Source: Heterorhizobium halophytocola (lineage in GTDB: Bacteria; Pseudomonadota; Alphaproteobacteria; Rhizobiales; Rhizobiaceae). From it: a stretch of 64,000 bases of DNA. Shown piece after piece: positions 17,656-27,455 of this stretch. Position 1 is the stretch's first letter; every line of letters begins with the position of its first letter. The translations under genes and the position numbers were made by a program. The stretch is taken from NCBI RefSeq assembly GCF_017873095.1, contig NZ_JAGGJU010000016.1:43881-107880 (forward strand), read 5' to 3'. The notes below the pieces were generated by a model. That model saw nothing but the letters and a program-made list of their open reading frames with translations, did no database searches and was not told the DNA's origin.

Positions 17656-18684
17656 GTGAGTGAAGAATTTCGTGCACTGGAGCGGACAGGGGCCGCTCGT
17701 AGAAAGGACATCGTGCTGATGGCGACCGTCACAGGGTTCGAGAGCCTGACCCAGCCGTCGAAATCGGAGCTTCGCCAGTTCGCCGAATTGTTCGCACCGC
17801 TGTTTGCCGCATCGAGCGACGAGGCCCGCCGCCAGGCCGTGGCGGCACTGTCGCAAAGCGATCAGGTGCCGACCGCCGTCGCCCTGTTTATCGCCAGCCA
17901 GCCGATCGCGGTGGCCGCACCCTTCCTCGCCGCCTCGCCCTGCCTGTCCGACGATTTGCTGATCACCGTTGCCCGCACGCAGGGGCTCGACCATGCCCGC
18001 GCCATCGTCAAGCGCGACCGGCTGTCGCCACGGGTGATCGATGCGCTGGTGGACCTGCGCCACGAAATCCGCATGCCGCGAAGCCTTGAGACGACCGCAG
18101 CATCGACGCGGGCAACCGCCGCCGACGAGGCCGAACGCCGCGCCCGCGAGGCGGAACGGACCGAGCGCCGGGCGCGCGAAGAAAAGGTCCGCCGCACGAT
18201 CAAGACCCTGGCCGGCCATGGCGGCGCGCCCGGCCGCCGCGACCGCACCGGCCTTCGCACCATCACCCCGATGCAGGAAGCGCTGATGGTGCGCTTTGCC
18301 CGCAATCGCGAGACCGGCGCCTTTGCCACCGCCCTTGCCGACGCGCTGTCGTCCAGCCGCTGGCTGGCCGAACGGATCATGCTCGACATCTCGGGCCGCC
18401 AGCTGGCAACCACGCTGGTGGCGATCGCCATGCAGGTCGGCGACATTCTCGACGTGCTCGGCACCCTCTATCCGCAGCTGAACGAGCGCCAGGGCAGCGA
18501 CACGCGGGCCGAAAAGATCCTCGCAACGCTCGATCCGGCCGAATGCGAGGAGCGCATCGAGGCCTGGTACCGCGCCGACAGCTACACCTATACCCCGCTG
18601 CCTGTCGCCCATCCGATCACCGGCCAATCCGCAAGCCCTGGCGACGGCCGCGACCGGCCGGCCCTGCGCCACCGCAGCGCCTGA
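17656..18684 (+). CDS. DUF2336 domain protein
   Basis: 342 residues, soluble. The first 150 residues are helical repeats in the DUF2336 style (LRQFAELFAPLFAASSDEARRQ..., AALSQ...VPTAVALFIAS). An Arg/Glu-rich linker (residues 150-185, AERRAREAERTERRAREEK) is probably coiled coil. A second helical part follows. DUF2336 proteins are typical of alphaproteobacteria and have no settled function. The start is GTG 17656; ATG 17719 (MATVTGF) is the main alternative. Confidence 0.82.
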   Translation: MSEEFRALERTGAARRKDIVLMATVTGFESLTQPSKSELRQFAELFAPLFAASSDEARRQAVAALSQSDQVPTAVALFIASQPIAVAAPFLAASPCLSDDLLITVARTQGLDHARAIVKRDRLSPRVIDALVDLRHEIRMPRSLETTAASTRATAADEAERRAREAERTERRAREEKVRRTIKTLAGHGGAPGRRDRTGLRTITPMQEALMVRFARNRETGAFATALADALSSSRWLAERIMLDISGRQLATTLVAIAMQVGDILDVLGTLYPQLNERQGSDTRAEKILATLDPAECEERIEAWYRADSYTYTPLPVAHPITGQSASPGDGRDRPALRHRSA

Positions 18685-18812
18685 GCCTTCCGCAGCGCCT
18701 GAGCCTTCCGCCGCCCCGCTCCGCGCCCGTCTGAAATATCCCGTCTATGCGCCGGACGGCGCGACGGATCCCGTGTTCCCATCCCCGCCGAATTGCTCTA
18801 GGACCTGAGGCC

Positions 18813-19163
18813 ATGCGTCTCAGATCCGATATCTTCGCCTCCGCCCTTGTACGCCGCGTCTTCAGCGACGGCGGTTTTGCCGCGATCGAGCGCAAGGGCG
18901 CCGAGCAGGCCGGGGCGATCTTCATCCGCCAGCGCTTTCGCGACGGACTGGAGACCCTCTACGGGCCCGCGCCGCAGAGCTATTTCGCCGAGGACGAGGA
19001 CGCCGATCCGGGCGGGCGCCGGTTCGAGGTCCGGCTTGACAGGGTCGAGGCCGACACGGTGGCCGAGACGATCGCGCGCGAAAGCAAATGGGACGGCGAT
19101 CTGTGGCTGATCGAGATCGAGGTCGACGCGATCGGCGACCTGATCGAGCTTGCCGACGGCTGA
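18813..19163 (+). CDS. DUF1491 family protein
   Basis: 116 residues. The pattern RLRSDIFASALVRRVFSDGGFAAI, GAEQAGAIFI, YGPAPQS and the acidic C-terminus ESKWDGDLWLIEIE is that of DUF1491, a small alphaproteobacterial family of unknown function. It is followed at 140 bases by the polyketide synthase operon. Confidence 0.88.
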   Translation: MRLRSDIFASALVRRVFSDGGFAAIERKGAEQAGAIFIRQRFRDGLETLYGPAPQSYFAEDEDADPGGRRFEVRLDRVEADTVAETIARESKWDGDLWLIEIEVDAIGDLIELADG

Positions 19164-19300
19164 GCCGACCACCGCTGCGTGCCGCGCAAATTTAATTGAA
19201 CGCCCGCCGTTGAAACCTTTTCAAATGCCGGCCCGTTTGGTCTCCGGACCCGCCGTGGCGCAGCCGGCCCATGGCAAAGACGCCCCCGGCAGGACATTTG

Positions 19301-20353
19301 ATGCAAGACACCGTGAAACTCCTTTCCATCGGGACCGCCGTCCCGCCGCATGTCATCGACCAGCGCGACGCCGCAAGGGCATCGCATCAGGCTTTTTCCT
19401 CCCGCTTTGCCGATTTCGAACGCCTGGCAAAGGTGTTCGAAAGTTCCGGCATCCGCCGCCGCTACGGCGTGCGGCCGATCGAATGGTATCTGGCGACGCC
19501 GGACTGGCCCGACCGCAACAAGGTCTTTATCGAGGGCGCCACCGATCTCTTCATTGCCGCCGCCGACAAGGCGCTGCAGGCGGCGGGCCTTGCCGCCGGC
19601 GATGTCGACACGGTCGTGACGGTGTCCTCGACCGGCATCGCGACCCCCAGCCTCGAGGCCTTCGCCGCATCGCGGATGGGATTCCGGCCGGATGTCGAAC
19701 GGGTCCCGGTGTTCGGACTTGGCTGTGCCGGCGGCGTTTCCGGTTTCTCGATCGCCTCGCGGCTTGCCGCCTCGCGTCCCGGATCGACCGTGCTGCTGGT
19801 GGCGGTCGAGACCTGCACGCTGGCATTTCGCATGGACAAGCTGACCAAGGCCAATATCGTCGCCACCGCGCTGTTCGGCGACGGGGCGGCGGCCTGCGTG
19901 CTGCGGGCAACCGCCAACGGCATCGCCGAGGTGGAAATGAGCGGCCAGCACATGTGGCCCGACACGCTCGAGATCATGGGCTGGAGCGTCGAGACCGAGG
20001 GGCTCGGAGTGATCTTCGACCGGGCGATCCCGCCCTTTGCCACCGAGAATGTGGCCCCCGCGGTGACCGCGATCCTGGCGCGCGGCGACCTGACGGCCGA
20101 CGATATAGACCGCTTCGCCTGCCATCCGGGCGGCGCCAAGGTGATCGATGCGCTGGAGACGGCCCTGTCGCTCGGCCAGGGCGCGCTCGACCACGAGCGC
20201 GACGTGCTTGCCGACTACGGCAACATGTCCTCGCCGACCGCGCTGTTCGTGCTCGAACGGCTGATCGGGGCCGGCCTGCCGCGGCGCACCCTGCTGACCG
20301 CGATGGGGCCGGGCTTTACACTGAGCTGCGTATCGCTGAAAACTGCCGCATGA
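19301..20353 (+). CDS. Type III polyketide synthase
   Basis: 350 residues, a thiolase-fold enzyme of the chalcone/stilbene synthase family. The catalytic triad is visible: Cys142 in GLGCAGGVSG, His275 in ACHPGGAK and Asn308 in YGNMSSPT. These enzymes extend an acyl-CoA starter with malonyl-CoA to give resorcinols or pyrones. The ATG at 19301 has AGGA seven bases upstream; an ATG at 19271 has none. Its stop overlaps the methyltransferase start (ATGA), and the exporter follows, giving a three-gene operon. The starter unit and product are unknown. Confidence 0.93.
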   Translation: MQDTVKLLSIGTAVPPHVIDQRDAARASHQAFSSRFADFERLAKVFESSGIRRRYGVRPIEWYLATPDWPDRNKVFIEGATDLFIAAADKALQAAGLAAGDVDTVVTVSSTGIATPSLEAFAASRMGFRPDVERVPVFGLGCAGGVSGFSIASRLAASRPGSTVLLVAVETCTLAFRMDKLTKANIVATALFGDGAAACVLRATANGIAEVEMSGQHMWPDTLEIMGWSVETEGLGVIFDRAIPPFATENVAPAVTAILARGDLTADDIDRFACHPGGAKVIDALETALSLGQGALDHERDVLADYGNMSSPTALFVLERLIGAGLPRRTLLTAMGPGFTLSCVSLKTAA

Positions 20354-20856
20354 TCTGGTCTGTCCTGCTTCTGGTATTCGTGACCGTCGAACGGCTGGGC
20401 GAGCTCTGGCTGGCCCGGCGCAACACGGCGGCCCTTCTGGCGAAGGGGGCCGTCGAGGTCTCGGCCGCCCATTATCCGCTGATCGTCGTGCTGCATGCCG
20501 TCTGGCTCGCCGGCCTGTGGCTGCTGGGCTGGAACACGCCGCTGCACTGGGGCTGGGTTGCGGTGTTTGCCGTGTTGCAGGGGCTGCGGCTCTGGACGCT
20601 CTCGACGCTCGGGCGGCGCTGGACGACGCGGATCATCGTGGTGCCCGGCGAGACCCTCGTGCGCAGCGGCCCCTATCGCTTCGTCCGCCATCCGAACTAC
20701 GTGGTGGTGGTCGGCGAGATCGCCGTGCTGCCGCTCTGCTTCGGCCTGCCGGTCTATGCCCTGGTGTTGACCATCGCCAATGCCCTGGTGCTGACGATCC
20801 GCATCCGGGCCGAGAATGCCGCCCTTGCCGGCGCCGCCGATGACGCCCGGCGCTGA
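20350..20856 (+). CDS. Isoprenylcysteine carboxyl methyltransferase (ICMT) family protein
   Basis: 168 residues with about four to five membrane segments. The conserved C-terminal methyl-donor region reads LVRSGPYRFVRHPNYVVVVGEI, which is diagnostic of ICMT-like membrane methyltransferases. In bacteria these often sit beside type III polyketide synthases and are known to methylate alkylpyrones (the BpsA/BpsB pair of Bacillus), so the polyketide is the probable substrate. It overlaps the synthase by four bases and the exporter by 17. Confidence 0.9.
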   Translation: MIWSVLLLVFVTVERLGELWLARRNTAALLAKGAVEVSAAHYPLIVVLHAVWLAGLWLLGWNTPLHWGWVAVFAVLQGLRLWTLSTLGRRWTTRIIVVPGETLVRSGPYRFVRHPNYVVVVGEIAVLPLCFGLPVYALVLTIANALVLTIRIRAENAALAGAADDARR

Positions 20857-22381
20857 CGCCACCCCCGCCCCGCCGCCCCTTTGGGTGTGGACGGGGTTCC
20901 TCGCCATGTGCGTCGGCATGTTCATGGCGATCCTCGACGTGCAGGTGGTCGCCACCTCCCTGCCGACGATCCAGTCGGCGCTCGATATCGGCCCCGACCA
21001 GATGAGCTGGATCCAGACGGCCTATCTGATCGCCGAAGTCGTGGCGATCCCGCTCACCGGCTTCCTGACCCGGCTTTTGTCCATGCGCTGGCTGTTCGTC
21101 ACCTCGCTGACGGTGTTCGTCATCGCCTCGGCCGGCTGTGCCGCCAGCGGCAGTTTCGAGACGCTGGTCTCCTGGCGGGTGCTGCAGGGCTTTTCCGGCG
21201 GCACGCTGATTCCCTCGGTGTTTTCCGCCGTCTTCGTGCTGTTTCCGGACCGGCGACAGGCGCTGGCGACGACGATCGCCGGCGTGCTGGCCGTGCTCGC
21301 CCCGACCGTCGGGCCGATCGTCGGCGGCTGGCTGACGGAGACCTATTCCTGGCACTGGCTGTTCCTGATCAATCTCCTGCCGGGGCCCGCAGCGGCCCTT
21401 GTTGCCGCCAGGGCGCTGCCGCGCGAACCGACCGCCATGGCCGAGCTTCGCCGGCTCGACGGCCTGTCGCTGGTGCTGATGGCGGTGTCGCTGGCGGCGC
21501 TGGAGATTGCGCTGAAGGAGGCGCCGACGCGCGGCTGGGTCTCGCTGACGATCATCGGCCTGCTCGCGCTGTCGCTGGTTGCCGGCCTAACCTTCGTGCG
21601 GCGGTCGTTGCGGCGGACAAGGCCGCTGGTGGACCTCAACAATTTCCGCGACCGCAACTTTCTCGCAGGCTCGATCCTGAGCTTCATTCTCGGCATCGGG
21701 CTGTTCGGCTCGGTCTATCTGATGCCGGTCTTCCTGGCCTTCGTGCGCGGCCACAACGCGCTGGAGATCGGCATGACCATGCTGGTGACCGGAGCGGCCC
21801 AGCTGCTGACCGCGCCGATTGCGGTGGCGCTGGAAAAGCGGATGGATGCGCGGCTGCTGTCTGCCATCGGCTTCGCGCTCTTTGCCGTCGGCATCGGCAT
21901 GAGTGCCTTTCACGATCCGCGCTCCGACTATGACGCGATGTTCTGGCCGCAGGTGGTGCGTGGCGTCGCCATCATGTTCTGCCTGTTGCCGCCGACAAGG
22001 CTGGCGCTGGGCACGCTGCCGCCGGCGCGGGTGCCGGATGCCAGCGGGCTGTTCAACCTGATGCGCAATCTGGGGGGCGCCATCGGCATCGCGCTGATCG
22101 ACACGATCATCTATACGCGCAGCGAGCCGCTCGGCACCGCCCTGCTGCAGGGGCTGCAGGCGGGAGACAGGGATGTCGCCGCCTTTGTCGGCGTTCCCGC
22201 AAGCGCCCTCGCCGCGCTGAAAGGCGGGGCAGAGACGGACCTGTCCGTCGATCTCGATCAGCTGGTGCAGACCGCGGCGACCGTGCAGGCGCTCAACGAA
22301 GCCTGGATGACGATCGCCTTCGTCACGGCGCTTGCCATGCTGTGCCTGCCGCTGGCAAGGCGCGTGGCGCCGGCGCAATAG
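20840..22381 (+). CDS. MFS transporter, DHA2/EmrB type
   Basis: 513 residues with about 14 membrane segments. The motif MAILDVQVVATSLPTI at the first segment and GVLAVLAPTVGPIVGGWLTE at the fifth are those of the EmrB/QacA drug-proton antiporters. As the third gene of the polyketide operon, with overlapping start, it may export the methylated product. That role is inferred from position. Confidence 0.9.
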   Translation: MTPGADATPAPPPLWVWTGFLAMCVGMFMAILDVQVVATSLPTIQSALDIGPDQMSWIQTAYLIAEVVAIPLTGFLTRLLSMRWLFVTSLTVFVIASAGCAASGSFETLVSWRVLQGFSGGTLIPSVFSAVFVLFPDRRQALATTIAGVLAVLAPTVGPIVGGWLTETYSWHWLFLINLLPGPAAALVAARALPREPTAMAELRRLDGLSLVLMAVSLAALEIALKEAPTRGWVSLTIIGLLALSLVAGLTFVRRSLRRTRPLVDLNNFRDRNFLAGSILSFILGIGLFGSVYLMPVFLAFVRGHNALEIGMTMLVTGAAQLLTAPIAVALEKRMDARLLSAIGFALFAVGIGMSAFHDPRSDYDAMFWPQVVRGVAIMFCLLPPTRLALGTLPPARVPDASGLFNLMRNLGGAIGIALIDTIIYTRSEPLGTALLQGLQAGDRDVAAFVGVPASALAALKGGAETDLSVDLDQLVQTAATVQALNEAWMTIAFVTALAMLCLPLARRVAPAQ

Positions 22382-22545
22382 GCCAGACCGGGCAGAACCG
22401 GTTTTCGCTCGCGCGTCCGGCGCAGACGCCAGGCAGGGCAAGCGTCCTTCAGGCCATCAGAAGCAGAGAGGCGTGTCGCGGGGTCCTGTCGGCCGGCAGG
22501 GCGGCCGCAGGCTGCAGCCGATGCGTCGGGTCGGGCGCCGGCCGG

Positions 22546-22947
22546 TTATTCGGCAGCGGCGAGAAACAGGTTTTCCCGGGTGGAAGACGCCAGGGCGCGC
22601 ACGCGGGCATCGGCCTTGGCGATCAGCTGCTGGAATTCGTCATGCGCCTCGACATCGAGCTGGATGACGGAATTGACTTCCTCGGGCGTGTCGCAGACGC
22701 AGGCCACGGCCGAGACCGGACATGTGCCGCCGGGATAGCGCTTGCCATGGCCGGAATAGGCGCGACGGCCCCAGCGCTCCATGTAGACCGTTTCCTCGCG
22801 GTCGAGCTCAAGGGTCGATCCCTTGCAAGCGGTGACCACACCGGCCTTGCCATAGGCAAACCAGTGGTAATTCAGCTTGCGCAGAATGTATTTGCCAGTG
22901 ATGTCCTCGCCATCGAGTTCGGCGGGGTCTTCAATCATTCTGATCAT
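22546..22947 (-). CDS. Unknown protein of 133 residues
   Basis: The ATG at 22947 has AAAGGAA eight bases upstream, and a second ATG is at 22938. The protein contains DITGKYILRKLNYHWFAYGKAG, then YSGHGKRYPGGTCPVSAVACVCDT with three closely spaced cysteines (CPVSAVACVC), and a helical C-terminus. No membrane segment. Not recognised. It is convergent with the MFS gene. Confidence 0.65.
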   Translation of the reverse strand: MIRMIEDPAELDGEDITGKYILRKLNYHWFAYGKAGVVTACKGSTLELDREETVYMERWGRRAYSGHGKRYPGGTCPVSAVACVCDTPEEVNSVIQLDVEAHDEFQQLIAKADARVRALASSTRENLFLAAAE

Positions 22948-23220
22948 GACGGCGTTCCTTTAGCACTTGCAATATCGGTCAAGCGAGCCCGGGCGGCAAG
23001 TGGGAAAAACGCTGCGATCGCAGGCCTTTAGTCACAAAGTGTTTCCAATTCTTACAAGTTTTCGGATTCCCGTTAACCGCAATGACAGGCCAAGGCCCGG
23101 AAACCGGCCGGCACTATCGCCGCCCGCGGGGCGCAGGCCCGGCGTGCCGGCTTGCACCGCCCGGGGCTTTGGCCGTAATCTGGCGGATCGATCCATCACC
23201 CCGAACCGGAGTATGATCCG

Positions 23221-23703
23221 TTGAGCGTTGCATTCGTCAAGGAGGAGAGCGCCGAGACCGCCTCGGAGACCCAGCTGCCCGACCGGCCCGTCTCGCCACA
23301 TCCCAACCTCGTGACCGAGGCCGGATTGAAGGCGCTGCAGACCCAGGCCGAAGCGGCGCGGGCCGCCCTTGCCATCGCCAATGCGGTGGAGGACATCAAC
23401 GAGCGGCGACGCCAGGCCGCCGGACCGGCCCGCGACCTTCGCTATCTCAACGAGCGGATCCACTCGGCGCAGCTGATGCCGGCCCCCGCAGGCACCGACA
23501 TCGTCGCCTTCGGCAGCACGGTCACCTTCGAACGGGACGACGGGCGGGTACAGACCTACCGGATCGTCGGCGAGGACGAGGCCGACCCGAAGACGGGCAC
23601 GCTGTCGCATGTGGCGCCGGTGGCGCGGCTGCTGATCGGCAAGGCTATCGGCGATACCGTGACGCTGGGCACGCAGGAGCTGGAGATCACCGCAATCTCG
23701 TAG
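23221..23703 (+). CDS. GreA/GreB family factor with shortened coiled coil
   Basis: 160 residues from a TTG start with GGAG about eight bases upstream. The C-terminal FKBP-like half is typical: VAFGSTVTFERDDGRVQTYRIVGEDEAD and PVARLLIGKAIGD. The N-terminal helical hairpin runs from VTEAGLKAL to ERIHSAQLM and is roughly 14 residues shorter than in E. coli GreA, with no GDLxEN tip. Gre factors use that tip to stimulate RNA cleavage by RNA polymerase, so this one may bind polymerase without that activity. An extra disordered 30 residues precede the domain. Confidence 0.85.
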   Translation: MSVAFVKEESAETASETQLPDRPVSPHPNLVTEAGLKALQTQAEAARAALAIANAVEDINERRRQAAGPARDLRYLNERIHSAQLMPAPAGTDIVAFGSTVTFERDDGRVQTYRIVGEDEADPKTGTLSHVAPVARLLIGKAIGDTVTLGTQELEITAIS

Positions 23704-23749
23704 GCGCTGCCGATGCCGCGCGGGCCGGGTTCCCGGCGACACCCTGCGT

Positions 23750-25951
23750 CTATTTGAGCATCCGCGCCGCCTCCGGCGCGCTGATGTCGGAGATCGGGTT
23801 CCAGCAGGCGACCCGGTCGCGACCGGCATCCTTGGCCTCGTATAGGGCCGTATCGGCGCGCGAGACGAGCGCCACCGAGGTCGAGGCATTGCCGTCATGC
23901 ATCAGCGAGGCGACGCCGGCGCTGACGGTGACGACGGATTTCTCGCTGCCCTCGTGCTTCATCTTGCGGCCGGACACGGCCTGGCGCACCTGTTCGGCCA
24001 GCACGAAGGCGCCGGCCTGGTCGGTGTCGGGCAGGACGATGCAGAATTCCTCGCCGCCATAGCGCGCGACGAAATCGCTCGGCCGCTTGACGCTCTGGGC
24101 CAGCACCTGCGCCACCCGTTTCAGGCATTCATCGCCACCCTGGTGGCCGTAGAGGTCGTTATAGGCCTTGAACCGGTCGACATCGAGCAGGATCATGCTG
24201 ACCGGCTGACGGCTGCGGCGACATCTGAGGATTTCCTGGTCGAGCCGCTGGTCGAGCGAGCGCCGGTTGAGGAGCCCGGTCAGTCCGTCGGTGTCGGCCA
24301 GAACCTCGAGCTTCTCGGCCATGCCGCGCAATTCGATCAGGCTGCGCTTCAGCTTGGTGATGTCGGAGACGACCAGCGTCACATATCCCCTGGAGCCGAT
24401 GCGCGAGCGCGCATGCAGCCAGGTGCCGTCGAACATCTCGAACTCGTCGTCGATACCGGCCTTGAGTTTCCGCATGGCTTCGCTGGGGCTGAGGCCCGGC
24501 AGTTCACCGGCCTCCTTGGCGAGTGCCAGCACCGATGGCATGAAGGCGCCGGGCAACCGGTACTTGCCGGTGATCGGATAGAGATTGCGGTATTTGGCAT
24601 TGCAATAGACGATGCGGTCATCCGGATCGATGGTGACGATGCCGTCGGACATTTCGTTCATGATCAGCGCCAGCTGGTCGCGCCCCTCCTCCAGCTCCGC
24701 CTCCATCTGCTTGCGCTGGGTGATCTCGCGCGTCACGCCGGCAAGGCCGATCACCCGTCCGGTCATGCTTTTCAGCGCCACCTTGGAGGTTTCATACCAG
24801 CGCGCGGCGCCGGTCTCGTCGGGGATGCATTCGACCCGGTTGTTCACCGGCAGGCCGCCATGCATCACGCTCCATTCCTCCAGCAGCAGCGTCTCGGCGC
24901 GTTTCGGCGTGGTCAGCTCGGCATCCGTCTTGCCGAGCATCTGGCGGCCGTGGGCAAAACCGTTGTGGCGCACGACGTTCCGGTTGACCGAGACGAATTC
25001 GCTTTCGGTATTCTTGATGAAATAGAAGTCCGGGGTCTGCTCGAGCGCCGCCATCAGGATCGCCCGCTCGCCGAGCATGCAGGCGACGGCAAAGCCGGTC
25101 AGCGCGCTGGTGCCGGTGAACAGCTGCAGCGCCAGAACCTTGCTGGCCGCCGGATCGGCCATCAGGCTGATCGGCCCGAGGCCATGAAACGTCCCCCAGA
25201 CCGCGATGGAGGCCGTCAGCACGACACTCATGGCCGCGCCAAGAAAGCCGAGGCAGAAGGTGGCCAGTATGATTGCCGGAAAGGCGAAGAACAACAGCGG
25301 CATGCTTTTCTGCAGGAAAATCAGCGCCAGAATCGCGCCGACGGCCGCAAGCACGAGCAAGGTGCGAAGCAGGAATCGCGGATGGGCCAGATCCTTGAGG
25401 TCCTGCTCTCCCAACACCAGCAGCAGCGGCGCAAGGGTGACCAGGCCCAGCACGTGGGCGGGGTACCAGGTGATGGCGATCTTCAGCATGTCCGCGCCAC
25501 CGATCAGCGAGAGCACCGAACCGGCAAGCGCCGCCGACATCAGGCCGGCCGGCCCGATGGCGATCACCGACAGCAGCAGCATCGGCATCGGGCGGCGAAA
25601 GTCGCGTTCCTTCGTCGCCGTGGTGATCAGCGCGGCGCAGATCAGGACCTCGAGCGTGTTGCAGAGCGACAGGCCGACTGCCGTCATCAGCCCGGCACCG
25701 GCGCCGAGGCCCGCCAGCATGTTGCCCAGATAGGCCGCCGCCAGCAGATAGGGCCAGCTGGACCGCCTCGTCTTCAGCAGGATGGCCAGAACGATCGCAT
25801 TGGCAAGCCAGATGGAGGCGATCTGGCCGGTGTCGCGGGTGAGCGTGATGCCGCCGAGGGCGGCGACGAAAACGAGCAGTCCGACCAGGGCCGCCAGTGC
25901 AAGGCTGAGGTGAAATTCCGGACCGCGATGGTCTCGCCGCCAGCTCGGCAT
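23750..25951 (-). CDS. MASE1-like, PAS and GGDEF diguanylate cyclase
   Basis: 733 residues. Residues 1-300 form about eight to ten membrane segments of MASE1 type (GQIASIWLANAIVLAILL, YLLAAAYLGNMLA). Two PAS-like regions follow (about 305-425, ending GLAGVTREITQRKQ, and 435-555, ending VVSDITKLK). The GGDEF domain has DGLTGLLNRRS, LDVDRFKAYNDLYGHQGGD and ARYGGEEF. An intact inhibition site (RPSD) precedes the active site. No EAL domain is present. It should make cyclic di-GMP in response to a membrane or PAS signal. Confidence 0.92.
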   Translation of the reverse strand: MPSWRRDHRGPEFHLSLALAALVGLLVFVAALGGITLTRDTGQIASIWLANAIVLAILLKTRRSSWPYLLAAAYLGNMLAGLGAGAGLMTAVGLSLCNTLEVLICAALITTATKERDFRRPMPMLLLSVIAIGPAGLMSAALAGSVLSLIGGADMLKIAITWYPAHVLGLVTLAPLLLVLGEQDLKDLAHPRFLLRTLLVLAAVGAILALIFLQKSMPLLFFAFPAIILATFCLGFLGAAMSVVLTASIAVWGTFHGLGPISLMADPAASKVLALQLFTGTSALTGFAVACMLGERAILMAALEQTPDFYFIKNTESEFVSVNRNVVRHNGFAHGRQMLGKTDAELTTPKRAETLLLEEWSVMHGGLPVNNRVECIPDETGAARWYETSKVALKSMTGRVIGLAGVTREITQRKQMEAELEEGRDQLALIMNEMSDGIVTIDPDDRIVYCNAKYRNLYPITGKYRLPGAFMPSVLALAKEAGELPGLSPSEAMRKLKAGIDDEFEMFDGTWLHARSRIGSRGYVTLVVSDITKLKRSLIELRGMAEKLEVLADTDGLTGLLNRRSLDQRLDQEILRCRRSRQPVSMILLDVDRFKAYNDLYGHQGGDECLKRVAQVLAQSVKRPSDFVARYGGEEFCIVLPDTDQAGAFVLAEQVRQAVSGRKMKHEGSEKSVVTVSAGVASLMHDGNASTSVALVSRADTALYEAKDAGRDRVACWNPISDISAPEAARMLK

Positions 25952-26156
25952 GGTGGTCTTCTCCCGATATGTACGCAGTACCCTCGGGGCAATCCTATGC
26001 AGCTAGATTAAAATTTCACTTAAAGGACGTGGATACACCCTTTTGCACGCAGCGCCCGCAGCCGGCGACGACGAAACGGGCCATGCCCGGCAACGGCGAC
26101 AGGCGGAGGGTCCCGGCGCGCCGGTCGTCGCACGGCATTGCGGACCGGCGCGCCGG

Positions 26157-27278
26157 TCAGCTTTCCGCCCGCTTCAGGGTGATACGCGTCAGTTCCGCGG
26201 GCTTGCCGAGGCGCAGGGCAAAGCCCGGCCACAGCGCCGTGCCGTTGTTGACATAAAGGGTCATGCCGCCAACCTGATAGAATCCGGAGACGAAGCCGTT
26301 ATTGCCGCGGGCGACCAGCCGCTCGAGGCCGAGCACCATGCCGCCATGGGTATGGCCGGACAGTTGCAGCGCGACGCCGGCCGCCGCCGCATCGCGCGCG
26401 CCGCGCGGCTGATGATCGAGCAGGATGACCGGGGCGCCGGCGGGCGCGCCGTCCAGGGCGGCCGCCAGATCGTGGCGGGGGGCACCGGTGCCGCGGGCGG
26501 AAAGATCGGTGGTGCCGGCCAGCACCAGCTGCGCATCGCCGCGCGTCAGAACCGCATGCCGGTTTTCCAGCATGGTGAGGCCGAGGCCTTCTATATGATG
26601 CATCCAGTCGCGGTAATCGAAGACATATTCATGATTGCCCGGAATGGCGAAGACCCCGTCGGGGGCGGAAAGGCCTGCCAGCGGCGCCACATCGTCCCTT
26701 CGGTTTGCCACCGTGCCGTCGGCAAAATCGCCGGTGACGACGATCAGGTCCGCCTCCAGTGCATTGGCCCGCGCGACCACCTCCTCGGCAAAGCGCCGCG
26801 GAAAGAGCGTCGTCAGGTGCAGGTCTGTGAGCTGCAGCAGGCGGTAGCCGTCGAAGGCTTCCGGCAGGCCGGCGATCTTCACCTCGATATCCTTCAGCGG
26901 CGGCACCCGGATGGCCTGGGAGACGCCGAAACCGGCAAGGCCGAGCGCCAGGACGCCGATCGCATAGCGGATCGAGGGCGGCACGAAGATCACCTCGCGC
27001 CGGACCAGCATGGTGGCCAGGCTCGCCAGGTCGACCACGATCTGCAGCACGGCCAGCAACACGAGGGCGCCGAACAGCAGGTTGAAGGCGATCACCAGCG
27101 GCCGCGGAAACTCCGGCGCCAGGACCGAACCCGACGAGAGGCGGGCAAAGAAATGATATTGCGACCCGATCAGAAGCAGCAGCGCCAGCGCCAGCTTTGC
27201 GGCAAACGGCCAGGGCAGCGGCTGGATGAACCGGGCTGTGACATAGAGCCAGGGAAGACTGAAGATGATGTGGAACAT
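26157..27278 (-). CDS. Membrane metallophosphoesterase, YkuE/YaeI type
   Basis: 373 residues. Residues 1-125 contain three to four membrane segments. The calcineurin-like domain shows the five metal motifs: LTDLHL, VVTGDFADG, IPGNHEY, LLDHQP and LSGHTHGG. Related proteins hydrolyse lipid-linked or other phosphoesters at the membrane. The substrate is unknown. Confidence 0.9.
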   Translation of the reverse strand: MFHIIFSLPWLYVTARFIQPLPWPFAAKLALALLLLIGSQYHFFARLSSGSVLAPEFPRPLVIAFNLLFGALVLLAVLQIVVDLASLATMLVRREVIFVPPSIRYAIGVLALGLAGFGVSQAIRVPPLKDIEVKIAGLPEAFDGYRLLQLTDLHLTTLFPRRFAEEVVARANALEADLIVVTGDFADGTVANRRDDVAPLAGLSAPDGVFAIPGNHEYVFDYRDWMHHIEGLGLTMLENRHAVLTRGDAQLVLAGTTDLSARGTGAPRHDLAAALDGAPAGAPVILLDHQPRGARDAAAAGVALQLSGHTHGGMVLGLERLVARGNNGFVSGFYQVGGMTLYVNNGTALWPGFALRLGKPAELTRITLKRAES

Positions 27279-27455
27279 GCGATCTCGATCGGAGCGGCGG
27301 CGGGAAGCCTTAGATGGGGCAAGACGCGCCGGCGATCAAGCGTTACCGACAGTGCAGGCAGGACGGCAGGTCCTGGTACACCCCGCCTCGCACGTGCATC
27401 GGCAAAACGCCCCGGACCTGACCACCGCGACGCGTGGCCATCGCCGCGCCCGGCG

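Noticed and set aside
18788..18802. GAATTGCTCTAG before the DUF1491 gene as a third copy of the dispersed repeat
   Set aside because: Only the last dozen bases resemble the repeat tail, too short to support.
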